A stretch of DNA of 64,000 bases from Lithospermum erythrorhizon (Eukaryota > Streptophyta > Magnoliopsida > Boraginales > Boraginaceae), in assembly GCA_019722365.1 (NCBI GenBank), contig JADFUC010000827.1, positions 1-64,000 of the forward strand, in the 5' to 3' direction. Below are positions 36,965 to 48,925 of the stretch, in pieces. The notes beneath the pieces were generated by a model. It was not told where the DNA came from. It was given only the letters and a program-made list of their open reading frames with translations, and made no database searches. Both the position numbers and the translations under genes were made by a program. How positions within the stretch are numbered: the first letter of the stretch is position 1; the number at the start of each line of letters is the position of its first letter.

Positions 36965-39900
36965 TTAAATCTCTGACTATATATCAACACACTAAGCGAT
37001 GAGAGAATTGTAAAATTTCTTTCGCAAAATTTATGTGATTTTTTATATACTCAATATTTATAAATCTTAAAAATTAACTCATTTTCTAAGATTCTACATA
37101 CTTGTAATAATGTTTATAAATTATTAATTGGATACACAATCATATACAATTACTCTCAGAATGAAGTATAATATTATTTATTAGTGTAATTTCATATGCA
37201 TATACATATTTTGATGAATTTAACTATTAAAAGGTGAAAATATTATTTTTAGAAAAAAAACATTTCCCTTTTAACTTCAAATATAAAGTACCATGACAAC
37301 TTAAAACATATGTGATATACCTTCAATTGAATTACCGTATCGTCTATGAATTATAAAGCGTATGACCATGTTGTATGTTATGAAAGCAACTGAAGTTTGA
37401 AATATATCCAATAGTCCTACTTTGAAAAACCCTAATGTCATTTTAACACAAAAGGTATACTCCATAATGATTTTTTACATTAAATCATATTTTATTTTTT
37501 GATAATGAAGTACAATACTTAAATACCATAATTATAATTGAGAAGCTATTTTAAAAATTAAATTATATAAGTTAGTAAAATTCGTTCCTTTGAGTCTCGA
37601 ACCTCTATTAGTAATTCTTAGTTGTCAGAGACCTCCTCCCTTAGTAATGTAGATTTGAAAATGTTTACAAAATTATTCTTTAAATTTTTTTTAAATATGG
37701 AGTATTTTTATAAGAAAATTGAAAAGCCAAATGGGAATTTCATATATGGAGAAGCATTGAAAAGGATATAAGACGAAATATTTAAATATTTCAAATAGTA
37801 AAAGTAGAATTCAAGAAAAACAAATAGAAACCGTTTAAATTTTGAAATAAATTAATGCCAATATAGAAAAATACATTCATAATTTCTTATTGAAGGGTAC
37901 AATTTATGGAATTTAATATTTCTCATTATTATTTGAATTTCAATAAAAAATATATGATTATATTATTTAGCCAGCCAATACATACATAAATTTATCATTA
38001 TTATGAATTATTTTTGTATTTTAATAAACTAAACCTCAAAAAATAAAATTTTCTATTTTTTTTTCCTACAAAGTTGTCACGTATAGCGTCGTAATATATT
38101 CTTAGTGAAACACAAAATGATGACTCATGATTTTAGATCAAGTAAATTGGAATATCAATTCACTAACAAAATACTACGTAGTATAATACTTGTAGAATCT
38201 TCAACCTAGAATGTGTTTAAAATTTTGTAGTTTGTATTTAGTATGTAAATTGAAGGTAACCAAAAGTACACAACACAAGCTATAAAAATCAATATATACA
38301 TAAAAAAAAAAGACTTTTTACGGTTAAACTTAAGAACATAATTCACAAAAGAAAAAAAAGTTAGATCTCATATGTTTAATCGCATAAAATCCAATAGTTT
38401 CATCACTCATCAATAATGTCAAGTGGTAATTATGTAGTCTTGTCGTTACATAGATGTGTAAATCTTTAGAGATTCCAATTTCATTCCAAGAATGTATTCT
38501 CTTGGGTGCAAAGATTCCTTCTAAAAATCCTTCTTTCTAAATGAAATAAGTGGGATTCACATCGCTATTCTTGAGTCTTTGAGTAAATGCCATTTGAGAC
38601 AAAAAAAGTGTTGGTAGGGAGAATCATTTCATGTCCTTTGATCATATTCCTTTCAATCAACTTAGTATGTTAAATTAAAAAACTCTACCTCCTTACCTCC
38701 CCATCATCCTCTATTTTCACTTCATAATTTAATTACTACTCAACTTTTACACATTTTAATAGGTTTGATTAAGCAAGTTTATCTGGATGATTAAATCACC
38801 ATTGTAGTTAATTTTAAAAAGAAATACAAGTCGATATCAGTGCTACTAACTTTTCTTGAAATGTAAGCATAAAAAATAGAAAAACACTCGAAAATAGGTG
38901 GAAAGTTACGGTTCGTTAAAACTTTTTGTTTAATGGTTTCATTAATAATCAAAAATATAAAACCCTCACCATTTTTTAATATATTTTCTTTTTCTTTTGG
39001 TACATTTAGGTAATATGTACCATTTTCTCAATAAAAAATTATTAATGTCAATTATATAAGCATATTTTTAATAATATGTACCAACTTGTTTAACAATTTT
39101 GGTACACATTTTAATTAAGTGAATAAAATAATTTTGATACACTTTTTTTGAATTTTTCAACATGCAATGCCCAGAATGGTATATTTTAGTAATGTGCAAT
39201 TTCATTGAAATTTAAATGCGCATGGATATTAATGAGCGTTAATGAGGCAATATCGTTAATGAGGCAAGTAACCGCGTTCTCGAAAATAGTACATCAGGTA
39301 CTCCTTATATGTCTCTAGAGCTCACACTAAGATCTTCTAACCTATTGAGTAGAAGGAAGCATCTACAAAAACAAAATGTTAGGCACACACTTCGTTGTGT
39401 TTTATCCAACAAAAGGAACATCAGAACCTGAATATAGAACATTCAATTAAAGATGGGCCTAATCCAGATTCCTGACGATAGAAATGTTGAACAATGTGGA
39501 CATTGTGCACCTCATGGATTGCTGACGCAGAAAGCACAAAACTAAGCATACCAAATAATGAAAATTTGAGTGCCTACTAATCTAGTGCATATACACTCAA
39601 TGTTATGCTTATGGTTGGTGAGTAATCAAGTATATTTGGATTAAACACATAAATATGTTATCGGTACTAATATTGCAAAAACACGAAGGGTGCAGAGGCA
39701 TTACATTGTTTATCGCAACTTAGGTTCCTGTCGCAAAAAAAACATATTGCGTTGTTGAAATAGTGATCGCAATCCTTTTAACCAACATTAGAGAGGCTGC
39801 ATCTCTTCATGCGAAAACTGAAGCATCCATCTTGTTACCTGCAGCATATTTTTTATTAAGGTCACATTTTCCCCCCTTCTAAATATAAGCATGGTAAAAC

Positions 39901-40240
39901 TTCCAAAGAATTGATATTATTGCAGACCAAAAAACTCATGGCCCTAAAGATATAATTCAACAGTCCAAAACTAGGGTCAAGAGTGATGATCTCAGAACTT
40001 CACGTATTGGAGCGAGAAACTAGAACTTAATAAACTAATTACAAGCACAAACAAGGAAGCAGATTAGTACTTAATAAAGCAAGACAATCATGTTCACAAA
40101 ATATCAGATGAGCATTTGCCAAAAGAAATAGTGATCAAATCAAATACTCTTCACTAATTTTATGACACAAGTAACTTGGGGCCCTACTAAAAGCAGATGA
40201 TCAAATAATGGGTGCAGTAACAAATACAAAGGTGAGAGAG
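36965..40240. other. AT-rich intergenic DNA upstream of the WAT1-related gene
   Basis: No open frame with a domain and no clear repeat family was identified. A small direct repeat of TTAATGAGGCAA occurs near 39240-39265. The last few hundred bases should hold the promoter of the following gene. Confidence 0.4.
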
Positions 40241-40246
40241 GAAGTT

Positions 40247-40259
40247 TCTATATATATAT
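40247..40259 (+). promoter_or_regulatory. TATA box of the WAT1-related gene
   Basis: TCTATATATATAT lies about 65-75 bases before the ATG at 40323, consistent with a TATA box and a leader of about 40 bases. Confidence 0.55.
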
Positions 40260-40322
40260 GAGTTCAACCTAGTCTCTTAAAACTCATCACCTCAGTTGTG
40301 AAGTTGCATTGAAGTGACGGAG

Positions 40323-42163
40323 ATGAATCAACTGTTAAGCGAGAACAAACTATTCGACAGGTTGAAACCTTTCATTGGGGTGATATTCTTGCAATTTGGG
40401 TATGCAGGCATGGATATCATTTCAAAGGTGGCACTGAATGAAGGGATGAGCAACTATGTATTTGTTGTCTACCGTCAGGCCATTGCCACCATCGTCATAG
40501 CCCCATTTGCAATCATTCTTGACAAGTATATATCATAAACTCTTTAGTCCGAGCATGTTAATATTTTTTAACATGTTTCATGCACCTATGTCATGAGTAT
40601 ATTCACTATCAGCATAAGGAACTCAACCTAACATACAGCGAAATATGTTATTCGACAGGAAAACACGACCAAAGATGACATTACCAACATTCACCAAGAT
40701 CATAATTCTCAGTATATTGGAGTAAGTTTTCTACACCAATCCAACTATCCAAGATAGTAAAAATTGAACATTATGAGATACTTTGTGATCTTCTCATCGT
40801 CTCTAACTTTTCATCTTATAACAGACCGGTTATAGACCAGAACCTCTACTTTCTTGGCATGAAACACACAACAGCAACCTTTGCAGTCGCTATGACTAAC
40901 ATTCTCCCTGCAATAACATTTGTCATGGCTTGGATTTGCAGGTAAACTACACAACAGAATCATTAAGCCTACCTTATTTCTGTTAAATTTCAGTAACAGC
41001 TACTATATTTTCATTTATTTATAAAATACTAGTAATTTAGATCTTAGATTTCTCCAGGCTTGAGAAGGTTAAACTCAAGAGGTTCCACAGCCAAGCTAAA
41101 GTTATTGGCACGTTAGGAACAGTCGCAGGAGCCATGGTTATGACACTAGTAAGAGGGCCACTTCTTAATCTACCTTGGACGAACGCAATAACTAGCCAAA
41201 GTCACGGTAATGGGATAGATCTTCAACACTCAATCAAAGGTGCAATTTTAATCACTATTGGATGCTTCTGCTGGGCTAGCTTTGTTATTTTACAGGTTGG
41301 ACAATTATGTTTTTTCAACAAGATACATTTAAGGATTTTGTTATATAGTTGTCCTAAGAAAAGATATTTTGTCAAACATTAACCTTCTTTCTTTGCATAG
41401 GCGATTACACTCCAAACATATCCAGCAGAGCTCTCTCTCACAGCTTGGATATGTCTACTAGGAACAGCAGAGGGTGCCGTAGTGGCACTTGTAGTCGAGA
41501 GGAACAATTTTTCTGCCTGGTCCATAAATTTGGATACCAAATTAATCTCAGCAGTGTACAGTGTAAGAAACATATATGAATACTATGAATGAGACATAAC
41601 ATAAACAAAATGCGGCCTCTATAGGAATGATGATAATTATTCATTCTTGAGTATTTATGCAGTATGAATATGTACATAATATAACTACATAACAAATCAT
41701 ACATCAATTGATTTTTCAGGGAATAATTTGTTCAGGAGTAGCTTATTATGTTCAAGGAGTGGTAATAAAAGAGCGTGGTCCTGTCTTCGCAACTGCTTTC
41801 AACCCATTGTCGATGGTTATCGTGGCTATTATGAGCTCATTCATATTAGGAGAGCAAATGTTTCTAGGAAGGTAACAAATTTTTCACCCAAGAACTCAGG
41901 TGCTGCAAATAAAACACAAATTCACAGATGATATAACTACTTTGTGTAATTTCAGGGTACTTGGTGCCATTGTCATAGTTACCGGCCTATATCTTGTTGT
42001 CTGGGGTAAAAGCAAAGATTACAAAACTTCACCAATTGATGATCAAGAGCTCTCAGATTCGAAGATTGGACTCGCTGACGACAAATTTAGGGAAAACATT
42101 TTTCATGAGTGCAAAACTGACACATCTGCGAGTGGAGTTGTAATCAAACACGAGCAAGTATGA
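40323..42163 (+). CDS. WAT1-related (nodulin-21/UMAMIT, EamA-type) transporter
   Basis: Encodes a plant WAT1-related membrane transporter of the drug/metabolite transporter superfamily; characterised relatives move amino acids or auxin across the plasma or vacuolar membrane. Exons: 40323-40525, 40659-40721, 40825-40941, 41058-41295, 41401-41562, 41720-41871, 41956-42163. All are GT-AG with matching phases and give 380 residues plus TGA, a normal length. The ATG at 40323 is the first in frame; the GTG nine bases earlier is not used. The N-terminus (KPFIGVIFLQFGYAGMDIIS, then YVFVVYRQAIATIVIAPFA) opens the first EamA repeat. KHTTATFAVAMTNILPAITF and GAMVMTLVRGP follow. The second repeat has CWASFVILQ, SGVAYYVQGVVIKERGPVF and FNPLSMVIVAIMSSFILGE, then LGAIVIVTGLYLVVWGKSKD. 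About ten membrane helices are expected. The C-terminal tail is hydrophilic. Substrate cannot be told from sequence. Confidence 0.92.
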
Positions 42164-43259
42164 AACAGAAGTGACATATCTATCTCTCTAAAAGATCCAG
42201 GACTCAAATAGGCAGCATCATATAACAATTAAGAAGTACCATTCTTGAGTCAGATCATCCTTAGAGGAAAATGCTTAACAGAACTATGTACTCATGGTTT
42301 AAACATGCACATTCAAGATCTAACCTTCTAGCAATATGGAAAGTGTACTTGGCATATTATTTACATAATGCAATTGTAAAAATATAAGCAACCCTGGATA
42401 TTTTGTTCTTTAACAATACAGGAACAATATGGGACTAAGAACATTTAGCTTAACATGTCAAGATTATATGCAGGGTCCACTGATGGCAATGGAAGTTTGT
42501 GTCATTTTTTATGTTTAAGAGTGGTGGATTCTATAGTTTATGAATGAATATCAATCATCGATTTAACAAATACATAAAAAAGAGCATGGAATTGGATGAT
42601 AACCTAATTTCTATCTTTGTCATTAGGCTAATCCTAGTCATTAGAAAACCGATCAGCTTTAATTGCAACTGAATTTGTTGAGGATGCAATTGGTAATCGT
42701 TGGATTCAGTAGACTATAGTGAAGGGGAAAAGTTTATACATTGGAAATAACAAAAAGTCCCCTCTAAACATCTAACTGTACATCATTAGGATAAAATGAA
42801 AAACAAAATTTAGCAGGCCTGAAATTGATTAATTGACCTCTCCAGAGTATTTTATTGGAGACCAATTGCAATCAATAGAGTAGTTATATATACCAAAAAG
42901 TAACTTGTGAACTTTAGCTGCAAGTATATGGTTTCTGATATTCATTTCTCATAGTTTGGAAAGAACACAGAATAATTTCACCTATTAAAACCTGGCAAAA
43001 TATCAACAAGCTCGATCGAAAGAAGCCCCCACTGTTGCAGACTCAAATTTGATTGTCGCGATAGCATTTACTAGTTGCCTGATCATGGAACATGCACATT
43101 ATTAACAAATATATGATGCACGCCTCCTTTCCCGCTGACATGACATTGCGAAGAGGAAGAGAAACCGGAAGCGTTTAGCCTATCTATAAGATTCCGACAT
43201 CACTGGATTCAAAGCGACTCCTTTCTTCTAAATTTTGCATATTAGATGTTGTGCATTGT
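42164..43259. other. Convergent intergenic region
   Basis: Lies between the 3' ends of the transporter (plus) and the 5-phosphatase (minus). It should hold both 3'UTRs and polyadenylation sites. No further gene is seen. Confidence 0.5.
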
Positions 43260-46200
43260 TCAAGCAGTGACTGAGAACCTAGATTTGCTCTGTATACAGC
43301 TCTGTGTCCTTGTCACAACCAACAACTCTTCTCTTTGCATTTTAGTTGTGGCACAAGGAGAATTATTGATACTATTGGGTACATTCTTCATTTGTACCGA
43401 GAAGAAGGAGTAGACAGGTCTATGGTCTGAGAACTTTGATTCACCCCTAACATAGCTCATTTGCTTTAGACCATCGCCTTTCCACAATATCCTGTCACAC
43501 CTGTGAAATTATTTACAGACACAGTTTCGATCAGTAAATTGCAATCACAAATAAGTATATCACCTATTCTCATCGTAAGATTTCTTTTACTAAATCCTTT
43601 TCTTCCGGGATTCATGAGTTTCCAACTACGTGTTACAAAGAATTATGTCGCTAAGTTGAAGAATGAATTTGGACATGCAGTCTAGATGTCTTACCAGGCT
43701 GGAGTGCGACGCTTTTCTTTAGGTGAAGATGTTTGGACAACATAATGATCAGAATTTGCGAGATATTTGTATGTTGGAGCAAAACAGATTTTCCCTTCCT
43801 CCCAATCTTTGAAGATCCTACCAGCTCTCTGCTCTAATCTTAACTGCCATATTGAAGAGCACAAAATGTCAGTTTTAAAAAACCTCAACATTTGGTACCA
43901 ATTGAAATCCATTATCTTTAAGGTTCAATTTTCTGCTAGTCCTCACCTGATCCTTCTCCAGTAAGGTTTGCCAGTCATTATTTTTCAGTAGCTCATAGGT
44001 ATCACCAAAGCTACTAGATGACAGTCGGTAATTTAGATCGCCAAGCCAAATAATATTACTGGTTAAGAAAAAAGAATAAATAAGTCAGAACTAATAGGAT
44101 TGTTATTGAGCATGTTACTGCAAATTTTAATTGGCGATATGCGTAGGAGGAAACATGGAACTTACTCATGGTCCATAATACCACCAGGAGGAATCGGTTT
44201 ACCAGCTAGTCGTTTCTGTGGAAACCTTGTCCTTCTCAAAATTTCAGTGACATCTGAATTTCTTTTGACCTCCGTGCCTTCTTTCTCGCCAGAGGTCAAG
44301 TGTGTACAGACGAAGCAAAATGTTTTCTGGTGCAATGTCATGCTAATTGACACCGATCCCTGTGATCAAATTAGATAACAGTTAGTAAGTGCAACATAAA
44401 GCTTCTCTGTTGAGTTATTGTTTATGTGTAACAGAACAAACCTTATTTCCAAGGTATCCCATGATGCCTCTACCAACACATGACACCCTCAAACTACTAA
44501 TATACTGGCACAAGTCCTCTCTAGCCCAGACGCAAAGGAACACCCCGACCATCTGCTTGCTGGCTACCATGCAGAACCGAGGACTGTCTTCTCGTTTTGA
44601 CAAGCAACGTGGACTGTCCGAATTGTCCACATTACTATTACTCAAACTCTTGTTTGAATACATTAATCTTTCAAAATCTTCTTGGTCTAGTTCGTCTTCT
44701 AACGAAATCAAATTCGAAAAACTCATTCTTGGCTTTATATTCGGTTGTTGCTGGTCTTGCAAATCCAAGTCCTCATCTCTGTTGCTATTCAAAGCTTGTT
44801 TGATTAATGAGAGCCACTTAGTAGCCGGACCATTGTCCTCTGCTCCTAATACATTCCCCGCATTCAAAGGTACAATCTCCTGAAACCTGGTAGTATAAAT
44901 CTCAAAAGTATAAGCATCTCCATTTAGATTTTACTCATTACTCGTAAAATATACGTACCACGTTTTTTTATCTTCTTCTTATTGGTCATTCAAATAAAAA
45001 CGGACGTACCCAAGAACATAGATATCAGTAGGTTGAGGTGTCTTTAGCCAGTCTTTCAAGTTGAGCCCTTCGTGTGGGGACTTTCCCCCAACATTCCATG
45101 TCCCCACAAACATCCTATTAATGTCAATAATGGTTACTAAGAGTATTATTGAGACATAGGACAACAAATTAAAGTTGATTTATGTACTAGTATAAGACCA
45201 TGCTCAAATGGCTAATGCCATTAAGATTGTTTGCAAGTTGCAATTACTTGCCCATAAATCATTGGACTAAAAAAAGTAAATTAGTTGGATAAGGCCATTA
45301 AAAAGTTCATAATTGAAAACAAAAGGAGGCTCAACTCAGAAAGCCTAAAGATACGTCCAGAGGTATAGAGTAGGCGGAGTAATTATTTTATGTCAGATGA
45401 TTTGCTACTTCACATGCCACAAAAAATTTGTCATTAATTTAATTTACCTGCCAAACCTGTCAAAATCTGTGTTCATGGTTCTAGGGGTAATTAGAGAGCA
45501 TGATTATCACGAAATTAATGGCAGAAATCTCTTGCATTACCTAAGGTTGAGATTATTTTGGATGGCGACTGTATCTTGATTCACTCTTAATCGTTCATTC
45601 TCTTCCATCAGCCAACTTTCTTCTAATAATTAAATTTGACACTTGTTATAATGATGAAATTAAAAAAAAATTATCAAAAAATATAATAAAATAATCCATG
45701 ATAACATGTTAAAACAATTTCTAGAATATAGTACTCATACATGATACATGCATAAATTTTCATTTTATAAGCACATACTTTGGGGATATTATAGGACAAA
45801 CTACTAATAATTGGGTGATAGATGCATGAAGCTAAGATGGGGAATCAACAATGGTCCCACTAAAGTTGCCTCCATTTACTCCATCTTAGTGATTAATTTA
45901 TGATGAAGTCTTAATCAATTACCATATAATATTGCAATAAGGTGGGATAGATGGAGGATTCAGTCGGCTGATAAATGTTTTCAAATTGATGATTGATCGT
46001 CTAAATTAAGAAATAATCACAAAATCTAGATTCATTTTGTGTTTTAACGATGATAAGTATGATGTAATTTTTTTTATAACAATATTGATTTCGTATCAAT
46101 AAAACTCTCAATTTGACATAGTTAACTATATAAACAAATAATACCGAGTTAGAATCAATATTGATTCAATAAGATATTGAATCTAAACACATCATCCTTA

Positions 46201-46957
46201 AACATTTAAACCGGACTCCCGACCTAATTAGCTGCCCCATGGCCATTTTCTAGTAAATTTACCTGAAAGCTCCTCTGGCACAACAACGTACGGACTCTCT
46301 TCTGAGCAACTTTTCCTTCTCCTTAAGTCACTTTTATCTACCGTTGCTATAAATGAATTAATAACGTGTCAATCAAAGTTTTTCGAACCATACCATAAAT
46401 TATTAGATAAAACAGTAACTAAGCTAATTTAATTATTCATTCTTATCAAAAGAGAAATAAAAGTAATTATTCATAATTAAAAAAGATATGCTCAAATCTT
46501 ACCAGTTATCGTGTAATCTGAATAAAAATCATCCACCCCACCCTTTATGTTCAACCATTTTTTCGCAACCACTTTTGGCCACGATGACTGAAATAATAAT
46601 AAATATCTTATTAATACATAGGTAAGTAAACCTTCTTCATCAACTAATAAAAATCAACTTTGGTTTAGGTGATTAGAGTCATGATGCATAAATCCATTTT
46701 TAGGTACTGATATTGATATTGACTTTGAATGCATAGTCAATGCAATTTTTCTAAAAAAATTGTACATGGTTGTAGGCAAACATATGATACCCAATCTATG
46801 TGATTTTATACAAAACTTAATAATATTGATACTTAAATATCATACTTGTTGCTTAACCATTAAACTTTAAAAATAAATATATCAATATCAAGTAGTGAAA
46901 TAGAAGTACTTACAATTAATTATAACGTACCTTGGGGCTTGCTCCTTCCGTTTTCAT
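43260..46957 (-). CDS. Type I inositol-polyphosphate 5-phosphatase
   Basis: Encodes a Mg-dependent enzyme that removes the 5-phosphate from inositol phosphates and/or phosphoinositides, a plant signalling and vesicle-traffic function. Minus-strand exons in order: 46931-46957, 46503-46587, 46263-46346, 45010-45136, 44442-44886, 44166-44359, 43947-44058, 43695-43843, 43260-43500. All are GT-AG and phases agree; 487 residues plus TGA. The N-terminus has [13 protein letters not shown], typical of plant family members. Catalytic-fold blocks follow: [72 protein letters not shown], and the two signature motifs [14 protein letters not shown] and [13 protein letters not shown] low-complexity insert (about 150-220) is usual in this group. 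Every catalytic residue I can check is present. Exon 4 was set to start at 45136 because that acceptor restores the frame. Confidence 0.92.
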
Positions 46958-46961
46958 TGCT

Positions 46962-47927
46962 CTAAGAAGTCAATGAAATATGAGAAGCCAGTTTTTTCTT
47001 GGATGGATTTGTACTTGGATTCTTTCGATTTGTAAAATGTAAATATCTTTGTGACAACCAAACTGAAACATAAACAAGTACGTCTTTGTTTTGTCAAACA
47101 TCAATTACATTATCTACATAAAATGGAACAGAGGAAATTATAAATATATGCATGAAAAAAGAGTTGAAATATGTCAACAAGGGTATTTGTTTTATTGTTT
47201 ATAGCTATTTGCAATAAAAGAAGTGATAAATGGCTTATTCAACGTTGAATATAAAAAAGCAATTTGCAGGAGAAATGGAGACAGTTTCTGATGAAGGATC
47301 GTGGACGGAAAGAATAGGGAAAAAACTAAAAGAGAAGATCCATATGACACAAAAAAATGTGGGGTTTCATTTAAATAATGAAATATTGGGAAGAGATGAA
47401 GAAACAGGTCAAGTAGTTGCTTTCCTTCGAAGGATAAAAATTTATGGTTTTCAAACTTTACAGAGAGGAGAAACAGAGTGTGGTGATGGAGAAAAAGAGG
47501 GGGTGGACTAATAAATTAACAAAAAAAACTATAGAAATTTTTAATAAAAGTTTTTAGATCGATCAAGAGTTGGTCATCAAATCTTGATTAATTTGACTAC
47601 TTAACATAAAAGTTACAATATTTTTGTAACACCCAATAAGTGATCCAATTCATTGCACCTATATTACCATCTATAAATATTAAACAACAAAACAAATAAA
47701 ATGCTTACTTTGATGATCAAGATTACTTAGTAGCAATGAACAACGCATATGTATAAAAAAAGGTGTTGTTTCGGAATGTAGTCAATGACATTGTTGATAT
47801 GCAGAAAAAGTAAAGGCAAAAGAGAAACTAAAAACTGCAAATATCGTATTTATAACATCACATAAGTTGAAGACAAAGAAGTCCAGAAAACCATGTTTTG
47901 ATAAGAGAATCAAAACAACATACTTAC
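46962..47927 (-). other. Likely 5'UTR intron of the 5-phosphatase gene
   Basis: On the minus strand, AAC followed by GTAAGTATG (donor at 47927) is a near-consensus splice donor at the end of a pyrimidine-rich leader. Just before the ATG there is GACTTCTTAG (acceptor ending at 46962) and then AGCA-ATG. A 966-base leader intron is inferred. The plus-strand open frame at 47230-47511 falls inside it and has no domain. Confidence 0.5.
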
Positions 47928-48200
47928 GTTAATAGAAGATGGGCAGAACACTTTTTTTTGGCAGAGGGAGTCTTTTTAAGTGTGCCTTTTTTGGATGAAG
48001 TTTTCTTGATTTGGGTTTATGTTATGCAGGGAAAGAGAGGAAAAGAAAGGTGTACAGTGTGCTTAAAAGGTGATGAGATTGGAAAGTGTTGATTATTGAG
48101 CTTTTGACTGTTTCGTTGGATTGGTTTGGTGTTGAAGAAGAGGGAGGGGGAAAAGGGAAGGCGTTTCCTCGGAAAAACAAAAAGAGGCAGTTGCCTCCCA

Positions 48201-48208
48201 ATTTATAC
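48201..48208 (-). promoter_or_regulatory. TATA box of the 5-phosphatase gene
   Basis: Minus-strand GTATAAATTGGG at about 48197-48208 is followed by a CT-rich leader (about 48170-47928, with CCCCCTCCCTCTTCTTC), the usual make-up of a plant 5'UTR. It supports a transcription start near 48170, more than 1.2 kb from the ATG. Confidence 0.5.
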
Positions 48209-48209
48209 A

Positions 48210-48692
48210 TTTGAGAAAATATGAGAGAGAGGGGGGAGCTTAATTACTGGTGTATTTATGTATTAAGGGCTTAATTGTCATTATAAAAAAGTGGATTGTC
48301 ATGTGATATTTTCCATTATCCTCGATGAGACGTATTTATTAATTTTTATAATTTAATTTAAAAAGTAAAATGAAATGAGTGTCATAATATTTAACACAAT
48401 ATAATAAAAATAACTTAATGTGTAAATTACATAAATTGTAACATAAGATTAGGAATTACAGTATTAATAGTCATTATTATAAAGTCTTGATTAGATGGCA
48501 AACTGGAGAAAAGTGACAGACGAATAGAAAGAATACTAGTATAGATTCTGTATAAGCGTGGACTGCTTCTCATTGGTCTAATTCTAATCAATGACCTGAA
48601 CGTTACCATCGGAGCAGCTGGAAATTCAGAGAAAAAAGGGGTTGGGAGTGATTTTTGCACTGCAATATCTATCATCTATATGGTTACTAATA
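48210..48692. other. Upstream region of the 5-phosphatase gene
   Basis: A noncoding stretch that probably includes distal promoter sequence. The minus-strand open frame at 48427-48675 has no recognisable domain. Confidence 0.35.
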
Positions 48693-48694
48693 TA

Positions 48695-48923
48695 CTAACT
48701 CCGTCCCTACATTTTGACTTTTATCTTATTCACATAGTTAAATTTTGATTGTAAATATTTTTATTTGTGTTATATAATAATTTATGAAAATTATATCAAT
48801 AAAAAATACATTATAAATTTTTTAATTTTGCATCCAAATAATCATGTGAACAAAAATATTTAATAGTCAAGTCAATTTATTCAAGTAAAATCAAAATGCC
48901 CTATCATTTAGAGACAGAGGGAG
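48695..48923. mobile_element. Stowaway-type MITE
   Basis: The left end CTAACTCCGTCCCTACATTT pairs with the right end, whose complement reads CTCCCTCTGTCTCTAAATGA. Both are flanked by TA (48693-48694 and 48924-48925). At about 229 bp, AT-rich and noncoding, it fits the Stowaway pattern (CTCCCTCCGTCCC termini, TA target). Confidence 0.75.
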
Positions 48924-48925
48924 TA

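Noticed and set aside
40314..40322. GTG start nine bases before the transporter ATG
   Set aside because: Plant nuclear genes start at ATG; the ATG at 40323 gives the family's normal N-terminus.
44389..44883. 164-codon plus frame
   Set aside because: It is the antisense shadow of the large fifth exon of the 5-phosphatase.
45009..45118. Exon 4 of the 5-phosphatase starting at the nearer acceptor (after TTAATAG)
   Set aside because: That acceptor puts the [10 protein letters not shown] block out of frame with exon 3; the acceptor ending at 45137 keeps the frame.
47230..47511. 93-codon plus frame (MAYSTLNIKK start)
   Set aside because: It lies within the inferred leader intron of the 5-phosphatase, with no domain and no splice or promoter context.
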